Source of the DNA: Carallia brachiata
Lineage: Eukaryota > Streptophyta > Magnoliopsida > Malpighiales > Rhizophoraceae
Length of the DNA: 64,000 bases
Direction: 5' to 3'
NCBI GenBank assembly: GCA_021464245.1
Contig: JADCRB010000060.1
Span: 425,797 to 489,796 of the forward strand
Position numbers and translations under genes: made by a program. The notes beneath the pieces are model-generated. The model was not told the origin of the DNA, ran no database searches, and was given only the letters and a program-made list of their open reading frames with translations. Positions 1-12,776 of this stretch are shown piece by piece; position 1 is the stretch's first letter, and each line of letters begins with the position of its first letter.

Positions 1-192
1 GTAACCAAGCGAGGCAAGCTAATGACTTGTAGTGCATCTAGTGACACTTCACATATTAAGTTTAAGGATAATATGGTTCAACTATCAAATTGACTAAATC
101 AATATGTAACTGTCAATTTACGAAATATGAACACGGATACAGCGATATACTAATCTTAAAAATACTAGAATACGGATACAGGTCCGACACGG

Positions 193-193
<1 letters not shown>

Positions 194-229
<36 letters not shown>
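194..229. repeat. (TA)n microsatellite
   Basis: Uninterrupted alternating T and A, about 18 repeats. Confidence 0.95.
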
Positions 230-233
<4 letters not shown>

Positions 234-319
234 TAAATTTTATTCACTTGAGAACATTCAAAAATATATTTATATAGTTATCATAGGTTTTAAGAATTTT
301 TTATTTAAAAAATATTGTA

Positions 320-457
320 AGATCCTATATTTTTTATTGTAAAATACCGAAATAGAGATATAAGATTTGTAATCAATTTCATTTTTTTAGATCCTATATT
401 TTTTATTGTAAAATACCGAAATAGAGATATAAGATTTGTAATCAATTTCATTTTTTT
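320..457. repeat. 69-bp perfect tandem duplication
   Basis: The unit starting AGATCCTATATTTTTTATTG at 320 is repeated from 389 without visible change. It lies within the private insertion of copy A and is not coding. Confidence 0.9.
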
Positions 458-771
458 TGGTTAAAGTTGAAAATAAGTTGGAGCCCGAACGTCTCAAAAA
501 TTACTGACAAGTGACAAATTAAATTATAAATTTTAAGGTTTTTTTCTTTTTAAATTGTTAAAAATAATTATAAAAATATTCAGACGTATTTATGGCGTGT
601 CATATATTTGTACTTCCTGTATCCGACATGTGTGTCTAAATTTTTTTCAAAAACTTTTTTTTGACAGAAACTTTTGTGTCGGACGCGTATCTATCCCGTG
701 TCTGCCGCGTGTCTGTGTTGGACACAGTAATCCTTATATTAGGCCTGTCCGTGTTTTACTGCTACCAATGA

Positions 772-1113
772 CAATTTAGTTAGTTTTATTCTTTTATTGG
801 TTTAGTTATAATTTTAAAAATTTTCAAACTGATACCAATCATTTAATTTAAATATAAAAAATAAATTATTTCAAATCGATCTGCTTACACCCTAATTCCA
901 AAACAAGCAGTGAGTCTCAATGTCTCAAACGTGCCATGTTAGAATTTAAAACCTCATACTAATAAGTTCCACGTTGATCTTTTACAGGAGAAAAAGTTGG
1001 CAAATAGAAAAATTTTGTTAGAAGACAATTAGAATGAGTTGGACAAGTGGGACCAATAATATAAAAAATTTATTATTTCTTCAATAATTAGTATTTTTTT
1101 AGCGACAAAGTTC

Positions 1114-1147
<34 letters not shown>

Positions 1148-4100
1148 GTGTGACTCATATATTAGCTTATCTTTAACTTTCTTCGACTCTTTTTTTTTTT
1201 TTTTCCCTACAAAACCGCACACAAAGAAAAATAATTATGTTTTGAACTATTTATTCTTCCACAGAGAGAGAGAGAGAGAGAGAGAGAGGCTTGAAATTGT
1301 AATCTTGTTTTTCAAGGATGGGCCGAAAAATTAGCGGTCTTTTTTTGAATGGGCCAGGCGTTTGTGGTCACTCAATTATATTTTCAGTTTTGTTATTCTT
1401 TTTGAGATAAGTTTATCCTGGAAGGGGCCCAAGATAATAGTCTGCAGTTTCTGTGGTCCATGGTCACTCGACATAAGAATTTTTTTTTTGTTTGATGACA
1501 TGTTTTTGCAATTTTCTCTTTCTTTAATGGCAAGTATTAATTCGCGGTGAGCTTGCAACTCAAATAATAATATAATATGTCAACAAAATGGGAACTAATG
1601 GTTTGAATCTTTAATCTCTCTAATTATCCTCTTTATTTATACCAGTTGGTCTAAATTTAAAATATTTCAAAAAAAAAAAAAAAGCAATACTAATTCATAA
1701 TTTATGATAATTATGTTGAAGATACACAACGCATGCATTATTTAACTGAATTGTTGTCTCATGGTAGCCTCGATGCAACCGCGAAAACCCCCTTTTGCCT
1801 GCCCTCCTACAATTGAACTGGATTGATTAGGATAGATTGGCATTTTGTATATCTTACATGAATCTAAACATTGAAGGAAATAAGAAAATCCCTTACAAGT
1901 TTGGCGTACCACATTGTTGTAGCACAAGTAGCAGATAAACAAACGCTCCTAATAATCTTCTAGCTCAACTGTCAATGGCGATGTGGATTCTGCATCTTAA
2001 TTCTCAATGGACAGGCAAGTTATGCAATTGGCACTCATATCTTCCATTTTTATCTAGTTACGGACGACTCCATTTTTATCTACTTATATACTCCCTACAT
2101 ATTCATGTAACTATTCCACTTAAATCATGCCATTAGTTATTGAGCATTAAAAACAATTAGATCTTGAGGACTAAGTAATAACTAAAGTAATTAAAAGCAG
2201 TAACTTTAATTAAGAGATACGAAGTTCAATCTCAAGATTCCTTTCTCATTGTCCCCATACTTCAACTACTAGGCTTCCAAAGGATATATATATATATAAA
2301 AAAAACAATTTGATCTCACCTTAAACTTGATTTATAATAATATAAAGGAATGATGAAAGAATCATATATCCAACATCAATTGAAATGCCGCTGCCCCTTT
2401 TGAGTATGGCTGTCTAGTAAAAGACAAAATCTTGTGCGCATCCATCACCACGATTAATATAATATATACTAAACCAGTTTCATTTCTTTCTCTTTTTTCT
2501 AATTAATGGGCTCGAATGAAAGTAAACAATCGCGTCTGGGGTGATAAAGCTAGTAAATATAATATAGGTGAGGGTGAGAATATAGCTGTAGTCCCTACAA
2601 ATTTGTTAACTAATTAGGGTCATTAATATAAGCAAGATCCATCGCTATCAAGGGAGCTTGATCGCCATTATTCCTTGCCAATCAAAGCAGCTTAAACCTT
2701 TTTTACTTGGATGACAGGGCATCCACTTCGAAAAATGCATGCTGCTTGCTTGAAACCTAAGTTTTTAAAATGCATATTGATCAATTTACAATGTTAGGAT
2801 CAAATCATATAATATGATTGTAAAATTGTAGGATTCTATTAAAAATAAAGAAAAAATAAAAATTAATTAATCCTTATTATATATAACTCACAATTAAACA
2901 TTTTATACTTATCAACTCAATAATAAGGAAAATAATTACAATAATTTTATTCTTATATAAGAGAAAACAGCTTCATCCATTTCATAGTCATCAAAAAATA
3001 ATTTAAAATTTTTTTAATATTTAATTATTTATTTACTTATATTCAGTATTTAAATTTAAATAACAACATCTCTTTTTAATTTTTTTTATTATAAAGATGA
3101 GTTATAACTTAAAAATTTATAATAAAAAAAATAAGAATAGTAAGATTGCATCAAAATTCTACTGATTTTATGATTTAGATCAAGACTTTACTAAAATTTT
3201 ATCTCAAAAAAATCTTACCGTAATTTAAATTATTAATTTCATATGTAAGATCTTATAATTCGCATCAAGATTTTAACAATCTTGCTTAAAATATCCGCCC
3301 TAGTGTTTGGAACCTCGGAATCCACCATAATTAGTGTATGCTTGTGTCATGCTTGTCCTTTGTTTTTCGAGAATATGTGTCATGCTGGTCCCTATGATTG
3401 TAAAGCGTAGTATACACAGGAAAAATTGTCTTCAATTAGTTGAACTTTGATCCATATTACGAATTTGTTATCGCATAATAGAAGGAGGCCCCAATCCCCA
3501 GTTGGAGACCACTACTATCTCTAACAATTTTAGTTATTGCTGAGTGTCTGCAATTTTCTATTACAAAATTCACCGAGTTAACAATGCTTGTATTAACAAG
3601 ACCTAGCCAAGTTTGCTCATTCCTTAGCCTTAAACATTAGGTGCCAAGATTTGCAGATCAACACTAACGGATGGCCATGTCATGCCATCGAAAATTTTGG
3701 TAGACATTGCCTTAACTTGCGGACAACTGGTTACATTGAATAAAGCGGGTGACCTAAACACTGGGCTAGTGTCTATCCACTTATAAAATGGTAAGGCAAA
3801 TAGGCAATCATTTCTAAGAATATATTCAATGTTTCTCTAATAAGAGAATCTCCGTCTTCCAATTGCAACATGGTAGATAAAGCAAATTCCCTTTTATTGT
3901 TGAAAAATGATATTATTCTTGACAGGATAATCTGATTACGTTGCATGAATAGATTTTTAATTGACGTGGACAAATATAGTTTGACAAAATAAAAATATTA
4001 CGATAAAAAGTTTTCGGGTCTAACTCAACTTTCTTCACTTTTTTCACTTGGTATATTCGTACAACTCGTTCAATAAATCAAGTCGGAGAATAATGTTACT

Positions 4101-5236
4101 CTTTGTTATTTCATAGGAACAAGTTCCTTCAATATTCTAACACCTTGTCTCTTCTACTGAAGTACTTATATAAACAAATAAAGTTGTGTGGTTCCTAAAC
4201 ACTTATATAAACAAATAAAGTTGTGTGGTCCCTAAACAGTTTTTTTTTTTTGGTACATGTCCCTAAATAGACTTTGATAAAAAAAGTCTACACATAAATA
4301 TTGAAGATTTAATATTCAAATATTGATAATGTAAGTATAGGATATACTATTTAAAAGTAAAATTATTTTTTATTATATAGCCATAATTTAACATACTTAT
4401 TGATGGATTAAAAAGAACATTGTATGACCCGTCACAAATACAACAAAACCTTGATGTATTTAGTTAGTATAAAAATTCAATTAGTTAGTACAGAAAATCA
4501 ACTTAATCCTTTAAGAGATAGCCGAATTATAAAATCTTCATATGAAACATTATCCAAGTAATTTTCGTAACATGTCCGTCTACACTCTATCCAATAGATG
4601 TCGGAGTACACCTTTCGTAAACCAGCTTTGGAGACATATATATTCATATCCCTATTACAGATTTCTATTTTGACTTGTGCTCAGAATCTTTCATGTGCTA
4701 AAGATGATTTCATTATTGTGATTATTAGTTTTTTAATTTGTTTATTGACCCACCAGTTAAAGATGATTGATCCAGCCAGAAAATCGTTCATTTTACAAGA
4801 CACTGGTCATTTCTTTTATCTTGATGGCAAGTCTCAAGCCTTACTAATCTCGAAACTTTACTATATTGTTTTGCATAAGAATATGTATGTCATCACGGTT
4901 TCAATCCGGATGACAAAAGTAAAGAGAGAATGAAAAGAATAATTTCAGTGTGTATTGAATTGTAGGAGGCTACACCAATTTATGCAGGAAGAGATGTACA
5001 AAATAAAGAAAGAAAATTAAGGAAAATTATGTAATATTTACTAAATAATATCAATGGAGATTATGAAAATCCTTTATATTATTCTGCAAAATATGTATAA
5101 CGAACTTAAATTCTATATAGGACTATATACGATAATCAAATTTGACTACAATTTGTAATCTTCAAAATTAAAATGTCCTCATTTTCAAGCTATGTCTAAT
5201 GCATCCACTATCCTATTATGTCTGTCCATACACTAA
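772..5236. other. Non-coding part of copy A
   Basis: No gene recognised. It is AT-rich, with a (GA)n run at about 1,263-1,288 and several poly(T) tracts. Short open frames at 3,773-3,973 (-) and 4,598-4,933 (+) are disrupted in the copy-B counterpart (32,600-32,917 and about 33,640-33,970), so they are not supported as genes. The segment matches about 29,700-34,273. Confidence 0.6.
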
Positions 5237-8200
5237 CACTTTGTTTGGAGTGGAGTGAAAGGAAAAGAAAGGAAGAGAAAGGAAAGAAAAGTACAGCACT
5301 GTTGGAACAATCAGCTGTTTGGTGTGCAAGTGGAAAGAGAAGGGGGCGAAAATCGGGAAGAAAATACTGCTCTGCCGTACGGTACGGCCAATCTCTCCAA
5401 ATTGGAGAGAAAATGGGTGACAGGCTAAGTTGTAACAGTGAAATGACGACACTACCCTCCATTATTATGTGAAGCTTGGCCTGAGATAGAGACTGACGTC
5501 TCTTTCCATGGATTCCAGAATCCGGTGGGGATTAATGGAGACATGTTGCATCTTTTCCAATTTGTGTTCAGATCTCTGTTAGAGGCGAAGGGTGAAGCAT
5601 GATCGCGTTCCATTTTCAGAGATAATTTGGTGATGAAGCCTTTCCATACCACGGTGAGCCTTGTGAATTCTTTTGTAATGAGAACTTCTTCTTCTTTTGT
5701 AATTTTGTTGCATCCTCTACGTAAAGCTTGTTGTTTGACCGTTTATTTTTTTCATTTGGGTGTCAAAAAGTTATGGGTTTCTCTCAATTTCAAAGAAAAG
5801 TGGAGGGGAAAGCTCAGCTCTTTTTAGTTCAGATCTAGTCCACACAAAACACAGAAAAGAAGGCAAATGGGTTTCTTTGTTTACCTGCGGGGCTTCCAAT
5901 TTACAAATTGTTTTTTTTGGGTGTGAAGGATAAAATAGAAGTAGAGCTTTGCAAAAGTCTACTCTAGATCAGGATCTTGAATGTATTTGTTTTTTTAACC
6001 TTTAAAAACTTGGGCACAAAAAAAAAAAACTAATTAGGGAAAAAAAAAATAACAAACAGAGAATGGAATGGACCTACAATTGGAAAACTAATATCAAATT
6101 GACTTCGTATTGAGCTGTGAGATTGTTCAGCGAATTTTGTGCATCCCTGTTGGAGGATAAGGTCTCTTTTTTGACGTTCTATCAGTCATTTCTTTTTATC
6201 TTGTCTATGTTGGGGCAGAGGGTGGGTGGGATATCAGTGGATGAGGCTTGTCTGCATTAAATAAGTGGCAATTATTGGAATCACAAAGGCGTTCGTTCCT
6301 GAATCTCATAAGATAATACTTTAGTAATTTAAATTTTTGAAAACTGGTTCTTTATTGGTGAGTAATCTTTTTTTTTTTGGGTAATCAATTGTAATAGGCC
6401 TGTTGTAGCTGAAGAGAGAACTTGCAATTAGTGGCAAGCATTGAAATTTGCATTCATATCAACAATTATTATTGGAATTTTCACTTAAAACTTCCCGAAA
6501 TATGGTTTTAACACTGTCTGCAACTATAAATTTCCTGGAACAGATTCAGTAGCTTTTGAAAGAGCTAGATGGTGAATTTAAGGTGATATTGCATGTCTTA
6601 GTATATGTCTAGCTTCCTTCAGTGATGGTTGAATTATAGAAAGTAGCAGGAGATATGTTCACTAAACATGATGAAATCTCTCTTTTTGCTTAAGTTTTCC
6701 CATGCCTGTCTGCTAGAAAGCTGCTCATCTAGAAGCATTAATGGAAGAAACAAACACTGTTTTTTTTTATTAAAAACAAATTATTTATCATAGCCACTGC
6801 TCACTGAAACTTGTTATAGCTTTCTTCTTATGGGGTTATTTTATTTTAGTTATCTGGTTATTTTATTTTAGTTATCTTGTCATAGTAAGGGAAGAACAAA
6901 TTACAAAAGTACTTTTTTTATGTGTGGAGGCTGCATTTTCTTCCATAGATAGATATACGTACGTTTGCTGAATGTACAAGGCTATAAGTTTGTGAAGGTA
7001 CAAGGCCATCAGTCTCAATTCCTTGGCACAGGCAATTTAGCCTGCTCTTTATACCCGATGTAACAAAAGCATGGCAAAAAACCCAAAAAAAAAGAAAATT
7101 TTCACAAAAAATTGTACATTATTGAACATGAAAATTTTTAACTGAGGTCTCTACTTTCACTCATCAGATGTTTTATTTGAATTGAACTATGGCATGAATG
7201 AATTTTTTAATTATAAGTGGTGTGTATACTATATGATATGTGTGGTGGGGACGAAGAATTATGTATGATTGGGTTGGTGCTTTCAAGGAATGATTTGGGT
7301 GCTATGTTTTTATTTGGTTTTTCTTTTTTTTTTGTCCACAGCAGGTGCATGTGCTGTATCTTCCTGATCGTGCAAAGGAAAATTCTATACAATCAAGATG
7401 AATGTTTTTTTTATGTTTTTGCCTTTGATGTTGGGTATGTTCATTTCTGCAGTTATTAAATTTTCCCTTGGTAATTTTTTTCAACCTGTCTTTGTAACAA
7501 AGAGTTTACCTTAACCTAAAAGGGTGCCATTAACGTAATTGGATTCTTGTTGTATTTTTTACAGATTTGCGTTACGAGTGTTGGTGAAATATTAGCTTAG
7601 GTGTTTCCAAATAGGCCTCTGCTGACAAATATAAGGTTAGCAAGTTTGGCAAACGTGGGCTAGGATCTTACACAGCTTTTATAATTATAAAATTGTAATT
7701 AGATCGTGATTTTTTTGTCATTCTAGAATTAGATCGTGATTGGTGCAAATTACATTTTTCTAAGTATTTGAATTTGTAATAGTTTTGGTGGGTTGAGCGA
7801 TCCGTGCGGTGAATTATAAGGTATAACTATATAGTCACATACTTTATGATATATAAAAGAAATGTAATTAATATAATAATTTATTTTTTTAATTTAATAT
7901 ATTTTGTACGATTTAATAATATAAATAACTACGTATTACAATTTTTTTAAACGATTCCACGCGTCAAATTTCTAACTTTTCCATGGATTATATGTTACGA
8001 TCAGATCAGATCAGTACTTCATGTGATTGCACTCCATTCAGGTAGGTAATTATCTTCTAAATTCAGAACCTGCAAATAATCACATCCTTCATCAATTGGT
8101 GATAACTGGGCTAAGAAAGACATATATAAGTAAAGCCTTGCAACCAAAATGTTAATAAGGGAGCACAGAGGATAGTGCAAAAAACTTTTTTTCAACAAGT

Positions 8201-8601
8201 CATGTGATGACATAATAATATTTCTCCACGACCTGTGTCCCCGACCAAGTTCTTCCATAGAAAAAAAATTTGTGTAATAAAATGTGCCTAACGTACATAC
8301 AAACAAAACTATGATATGTTGAATTATCTTCTTCCAATCGTGCATACAAAGTTAGATCCGAAAATATATTAATTTGCTTTGGGGGTATAATTGTCATTTT
8401 TATTAAAAAAATTTTCTTTCTCTTCACTTTCTTCTCATATCCAAACAAATTACTATTTTCTTTTCACTTTCTTTCTTCACATTTCTCTTATCACTCCAAA
8501 CAACATAAGAGAAAATTATATTCTTTCTCTCCTCTTTCTTTCTCTTCACTTTCTTTCTCTCCACTTTCTATCCCTCATCTATTTGCACTCCAAACAAAGC
8601 G
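5237..8601. mobile_element. Non-autonomous PIF/Harbinger-like DNA transposon
   Basis: A 3,365-bp insertion bounded by inverted ends: CACTTTGTTTGGAGTG at 5,237-5,252, and CACTCCAAACAAAGCG at 8,586-8,601, whose reverse complement matches the left end at 15 of 16 bases. TAA occurs on each side (5,234-5,236 and 8,602-8,604), and copy B has a single TAA at 34,271-34,273 with nothing inserted. A 3-bp TAA/TTA duplication with TTTGTTTGG-type ends is typical of PIF/Harbinger (Tourist) elements. The subterminal zones are purine-rich on the left and pyrimidine-rich on the right. No transposase is visible and the longest internal frames are about 100 codons, so it must have been moved in trans. Its interior (about 5,470-8,390) has no recognised origin. 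Confidence 0.75.
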
Positions 8602-8604
8602 TAA

Positions 8605-10035
8605 GTAAATTAGGTGAAACTTATTGATAATTGGATTGTCGGAAAGAATTGTTCCTGGAGACATGAGTCCATAGCGAGCGGTAGAGATAATAAAATCGTA
8701 CTTAGGATTCACATTTCAAATTTAAGCTTTTAGTGAGAGGCGATTAATTAAAAGAAAAAAAAATTGAAACATGATACAAAAAGCTTTGTGTTTTCGTAAA
8801 ACTTGCCCAATAGCTTCATAAGCTTTTCTAGTTGACATATTCCTCAATGTGGTGCACATCATGTTTAAACTTACTCCATTTTTTATTGTTATCATCATCA
8901 TCATCATCGGTCAATTATTTGAAAATGTAATTTCTTTTAAATTTGTTATCCCTTAAAGTATGAAGGGAGAGAAAAGAAGGAATTCAAAACTTAATTAATT
9001 GGTCAAATGGAGAAAGTCCTTAATAGTTATGAAATAATTTAGCATGCTTTAGCATCCCGCCTGCCCCACTTGGCTACTTTGCGGCCTTTAAAAATGGGCA
9101 TTTGGCCACTGAAGTATCATACCTCGGTGCAGTGTCTATAAACTCGATTTCTGCATTCACTCTAATTATTAACTGATTAATCGCTAACTACTATAAATAG
9201 TCAAAAAAATATAATTTATTACTTACTAAATTTAAAATTTAAGATATAATTTAGTATTAAAAGTTGTTGGTTCGTGATAATAAAATTTTCCTATAAATAA
9301 GTTGGGAAAATCAAAGCCAAGTTTTGGTTAAGTTTCACTTTTATGTACATCCTCCATCTTTTCTAGCAAAATCTCTTGGATTAGTGTCGTTATCCAAGTA
9401 ATTAATCATCAGTAATTGCTTGTGGGGAATACTCGTGAATCAATGAACAAACTTTTCAAGATAAATGTTACACACGTTGCTTTTAAGATAAAATGTTATA
9501 TGCGGCGACACGTTGGCGCGAACGCAAACGCCCATCAATTCATTCCAGCCGCCCATTTCCCAGGCCCCATCTGCTCATTTTCCTTCTTTCTCTCTCCGTA
9601 CTAGGTGATTAAGTTAACAACAATCATAAACTTAATTTTATTAAATAATATTCAATAATTTATTTATATATTATATTTATAAGTTTAATTATTTAATAAA
9701 AAATATTATTTTGTTATTATCTTGAGATTAAATGCATGATCTCTAGTAAAGTTAAAAAATTTTGTCTTAGAACCTTATAAAAAAATATATAAAATAGTCA
9801 TACGGTAGTTATAAAAATAAATTTTAACTTTTAATTAATAATTAAAAATTTAATTTTTAAAATTTAAAATTTAAATATATTTAATATTTTTTAGATATGC
9901 TTAATATTGTTTTGAATTTTAATTTCAAAAAATTTATTATGGTCTATAATTACTATATAATTATTTTTTTATGTCTTAATTTTTTACTTTTTCTTAAGAT
10001 TAAACTCGTGGAACATATCTGGCAAAAGTACCTTC
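8605..10035. other. Non-coding upstream region of MCU copy A
   Basis: AT-rich sequence with no supported gene. It matches about 34,274-34,700 and 35,800-36,540 of copy B. It precedes the conserved promoter block of the calcium uniporter gene. Confidence 0.6.
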
Positions 10036-10045
10036 ACAGGAGGGC

Positions 10046-10051
10046 CACGTG
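10046..10051. promoter_or_regulatory. G-box (CACGTG) upstream of MCU copy A
   Basis: CACGTG in the context GGGCCACGTGTACGG, about 190 bp upstream of the TATA box. The same motif and context are kept in copy B (36,929-36,934) although the sequence further upstream has diverged. G-boxes bind bZIP and bHLH factors in plants. Its function here is inferred. Confidence 0.45.
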
Positions 10052-10238
10052 TACGGTGATTAAGCAAGTTATTCTACGATTACTCGTGAATCCAAGGGGA
10101 GCGCCTCTCTCAATGTGTCGGCTCGGGAATATTCCAATGGATGGAATGAATATATGCCCGAAAGTGAGGTAGTTACAAAATACCATCATTATCTCATCTC
10201 GTTTTATCGTATCGTCTTCCTCTCCCTTGGGACAACTG

Positions 10239-10245
10239 TATAAAG
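10239..10245 (+). promoter_or_regulatory. TATA box of MCU copy A
   Basis: TATAAAG in the context AACTGTATAAAGGGCTCC, 117 bp upstream of the start codon. It is identical in copy B, which implies a leader of roughly 85-90 nt. Confidence 0.65.
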
Positions 10246-10361
10246 GGCTCCCCAAACAGCTGCCAGCGGCCACCTAAGAATTTTCCATTTTATTTGGAAA
10301 TTCAAAAGCTTATTTTCTCCGTTTGTATTTTATAAATAAAAAAAATTTGTAATTCCAAATA

Positions 10362-12776
10362 ATGGCTTTCAAGAAAACAATAGCAGAGCGTCTCTTCAAG
10401 ATCTCGAAAATCTCAAACAAATCGCTCACAGATTGTCGCATTTGCTCGCCTTCTGTCCAGACCCGAATGCCCGAGAACCCGAACAGCAAGGCCAACATTG
10501 CCCCGGATCCCGGAGATAACGGCGCCTTCCGTCGATTGTTTCACAAGAGAGCAACTTTCTCAGGGGAGCTCCGGCCAATGCAAATCGGGGAAAACTTGAT
10601 GGAGAAGCTTAAAGTATTTGATTTCTCGAAGGACCGAATCCGATTGGACGGTCTCTCGCCACCGGCGATCTCGAAAGGATTGACGGTGGAGGACGCGAGG
10701 AAGTTGCTGCGAGTGGCGCAGTTGGAGATGGTGAAATCGAGGCTCAGAAGGATGGAGAAAAGGTGGATAACGCTTAGAGAATTTGTTCGGATCTGTGAAG
10801 AGGTCTGTTCGGATCCGGAACAAGCTGTTCGGGTCGCGGAAACGCTCGACGAATCTGGGAATGTAATCGTAGAGGGGAATGTCGTTTGTCTCAAACCAGA
10901 ACAGGTAAAAATCAAATTTTATTTTATTTTATTTTATGATTTCACTTTCATTTTACTCTTAATTAATTGATTAATTATATATTTATATTTATATATATAT
11001 ATTATATATATATATATATACACATCCTTGCTTATCTAATTTCTTTTACAGATTAACATTAGGATACAAATGGTCCTCTCCTCTGAGAGTTAAAATTTGC
11101 AATTTCACCAGATAAATTACGATTTTGATTTTTCTTCTTTTTTTATTATTATTATTTTTTTTGGAAATACCGAAAACTGATGATTTTTTTTTATGATTAC
11201 TTGGTGTTTTCTTTTCCACAGGAGAATCAATGAATTTCGCCAGGTCTAAAGAACAAAAAAGCCCTTCAGTTTCTACAGTGACCAGATTTTTTTCACTCAC
11301 TGGTGTTAGGCTTATGGGGAATTTCAGTGCACCCATGTTGCCTTAACTGCTTTCTCCGATTGGCTTCATGTTTTTTAGAGACTAATTACTAATCAAATGG
11401 ACAAGAATCTTTTGGTTAAAAAAAAAAAAAAGAGAAGAGTCAAAAAAGTTATTAGAAAATATTAGTAAGTAAACAAAAAATTCCAGCCGTTAAAAACGTA
11501 TACTGTTAAATACAATTAAATAGAATTATATTATTATTTTGATATTATATAAAAAAATTTTTGTAGTGATACTTTTAATTATTTTGTAGTAGTACTGTTA
11601 ATTAGATTGTAGATATTTAACAAGGTCGAGGGACTATGAAGAAGCCTTGGGACTATTTGATGAGTAAATCATTTGTGTCGATATATTCTCTTATTTTAAG
11701 TAATTATTTTTGATATTTAAGTATCAGTTTCATGTATGAATTTATCGTGTATTAATATAATAATTTTCGTAAAAAAAAAAGAGGGAGTATGAAGAAGACA
11801 AAAAAGGGCGTTGGTGGGGTTTAGTCTCATGTTATATTGAATGTAAAAAAGAGAGAGACTTATAGTTTTGCTTTTGTATTTGCCGTTTTTTTTTCCCCTT
11901 TTTTTTGACTGAATTTCAGCTTCATTTTGTCATTGTTTTGTTCTTTCCGTTTTTGTTTTCTCACTTTTATTTTTCACTTCTGAAATTTACAGATTTCCGG
12001 CGTAATATTATGGAACAACTGTTGCCATCTGCTTTCAAGCAGTCACATTTTCAATTTCTTACCTGTTTTGAAAGTTTCAAGGACTGGTTTTCTCGTTTTG
12101 TTTCCTTGTTCTCAAATCTGAGTTTTTTTTTGTTTTTTTTGGCTTGTTTGCTTACAAAGAGATTGTGATTAGAGTTTCAGTTACTGATGTCAATTAACTA
12201 ATTCATCAAGGAATTATAGTAGCCCAGGATTCATGTAATCTAGCGATTATAGAGCTTTGTTTTACCCAAACAATTCCTTTTTTTTTCTCTTTGTTTGTAT
12301 TTATTACAGCTGTTGAAAGCAATTGGAGGTCTAATTCCATTACCAGCAATTAGCCAAAATGATCGAAGAAAAAGGGAACTTGAAAAAATGGAGCGGCAGA
12401 AAGTTGAAATTGACCGAAAAGCCAGGACCATGGTGCGCAGGGAACTCTGGGCGGCCTAGGATTCGTGATGGTCCAGACAGGCGGGTTCATGAGGCTAACA
12501 TTCTGGGAACTTTCATGGGATGTCATGGAGCCCATTTGCTTTTTTGTCACTTCTATGTATTTCATGGCTGGGTATGCCTTTTTTCTCAAGACGTCAAAAG
12601 AGCCAACCTTTGAAGGGTTCTATCAGAGCAGGTTCAGTGACAAGCAGAAGCAACTTATGAAGCTCCACAACTTCGATTTGGAGAAGTACAGAGAGCTTCA
12701 CAATGCTTTTTACCCTTGTTCGGAGCTGTCACCACCTGCAGTTACTTCATCTGATGAAGCTGGAAAACTATACTAA
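10362..12776 (+). CDS. MCU: Mitochondrial calcium uniporter (MCU), copy A, frameshifted
   Basis: Pore subunit of the inner-membrane calcium uniporter, which lets calcium into the mitochondrial matrix. Exon 1 (10,362-10,904, 181 codons) begins with a basic, Ser/Lys-rich presequence like a mitochondrial transit peptide, followed by the MCU N-terminal domain. The intron (10,905-12,309) has GT..AG ends. Exon 2 (12,310-12,776) holds a charged coiled-coil, TM1, the selectivity-filter motif WDVMEPI (12,516-12,536), TM2, and a C-terminal tail containing [13 protein letters not shown] residues. Joined, the length would be about 336 residues, usual for plant MCU. Relative to copy B one G is missing at 12,449-12,451, giving an in-frame TAG at 12,457-12,459 before TM1. 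The pore therefore lies in another frame (12,465-12,776). The lesion is in a G-run, so an assembly error is possible. Family call is secure; activity is doubtful. Confidence 0.88.
10905..12309 (+). other. Intron of MCU copy A
   Basis: Phase-0 intron with donor CAG|GTAAAA and acceptor TTATTACAG. It is AT-rich with poly(T) tracts and no supported coding sequence. The matching intron of copy B is 37,786-38,968. Confidence 0.8.

Larger units (their letters stand above)
121..771. mobile_element. AT-rich insertion private to copy A, unclassified
   Basis: About 650 bp present here and missing from the matching place in copy B (about 29,690). CAATTTA stands on both sides (114-120 and 772-778), a possible target duplication. 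The two ends share an inverted AACACGGA(T/C)A motif and many GTCCGACAC/GTGTCGGAC words. It holds a (TA)n run at 194-229 and an exact 69-bp tandem duplication at 320-457. No protein is encoded. The block at about 14,873-15,465 has similar vocabulary and may belong to the same family. Confidence 0.5.

Noticed and set aside
4598..4933. 111-codon + strand frame
   Set aside because: The copy-B counterpart has in-frame stops and frame changes, and no known domain is visible.
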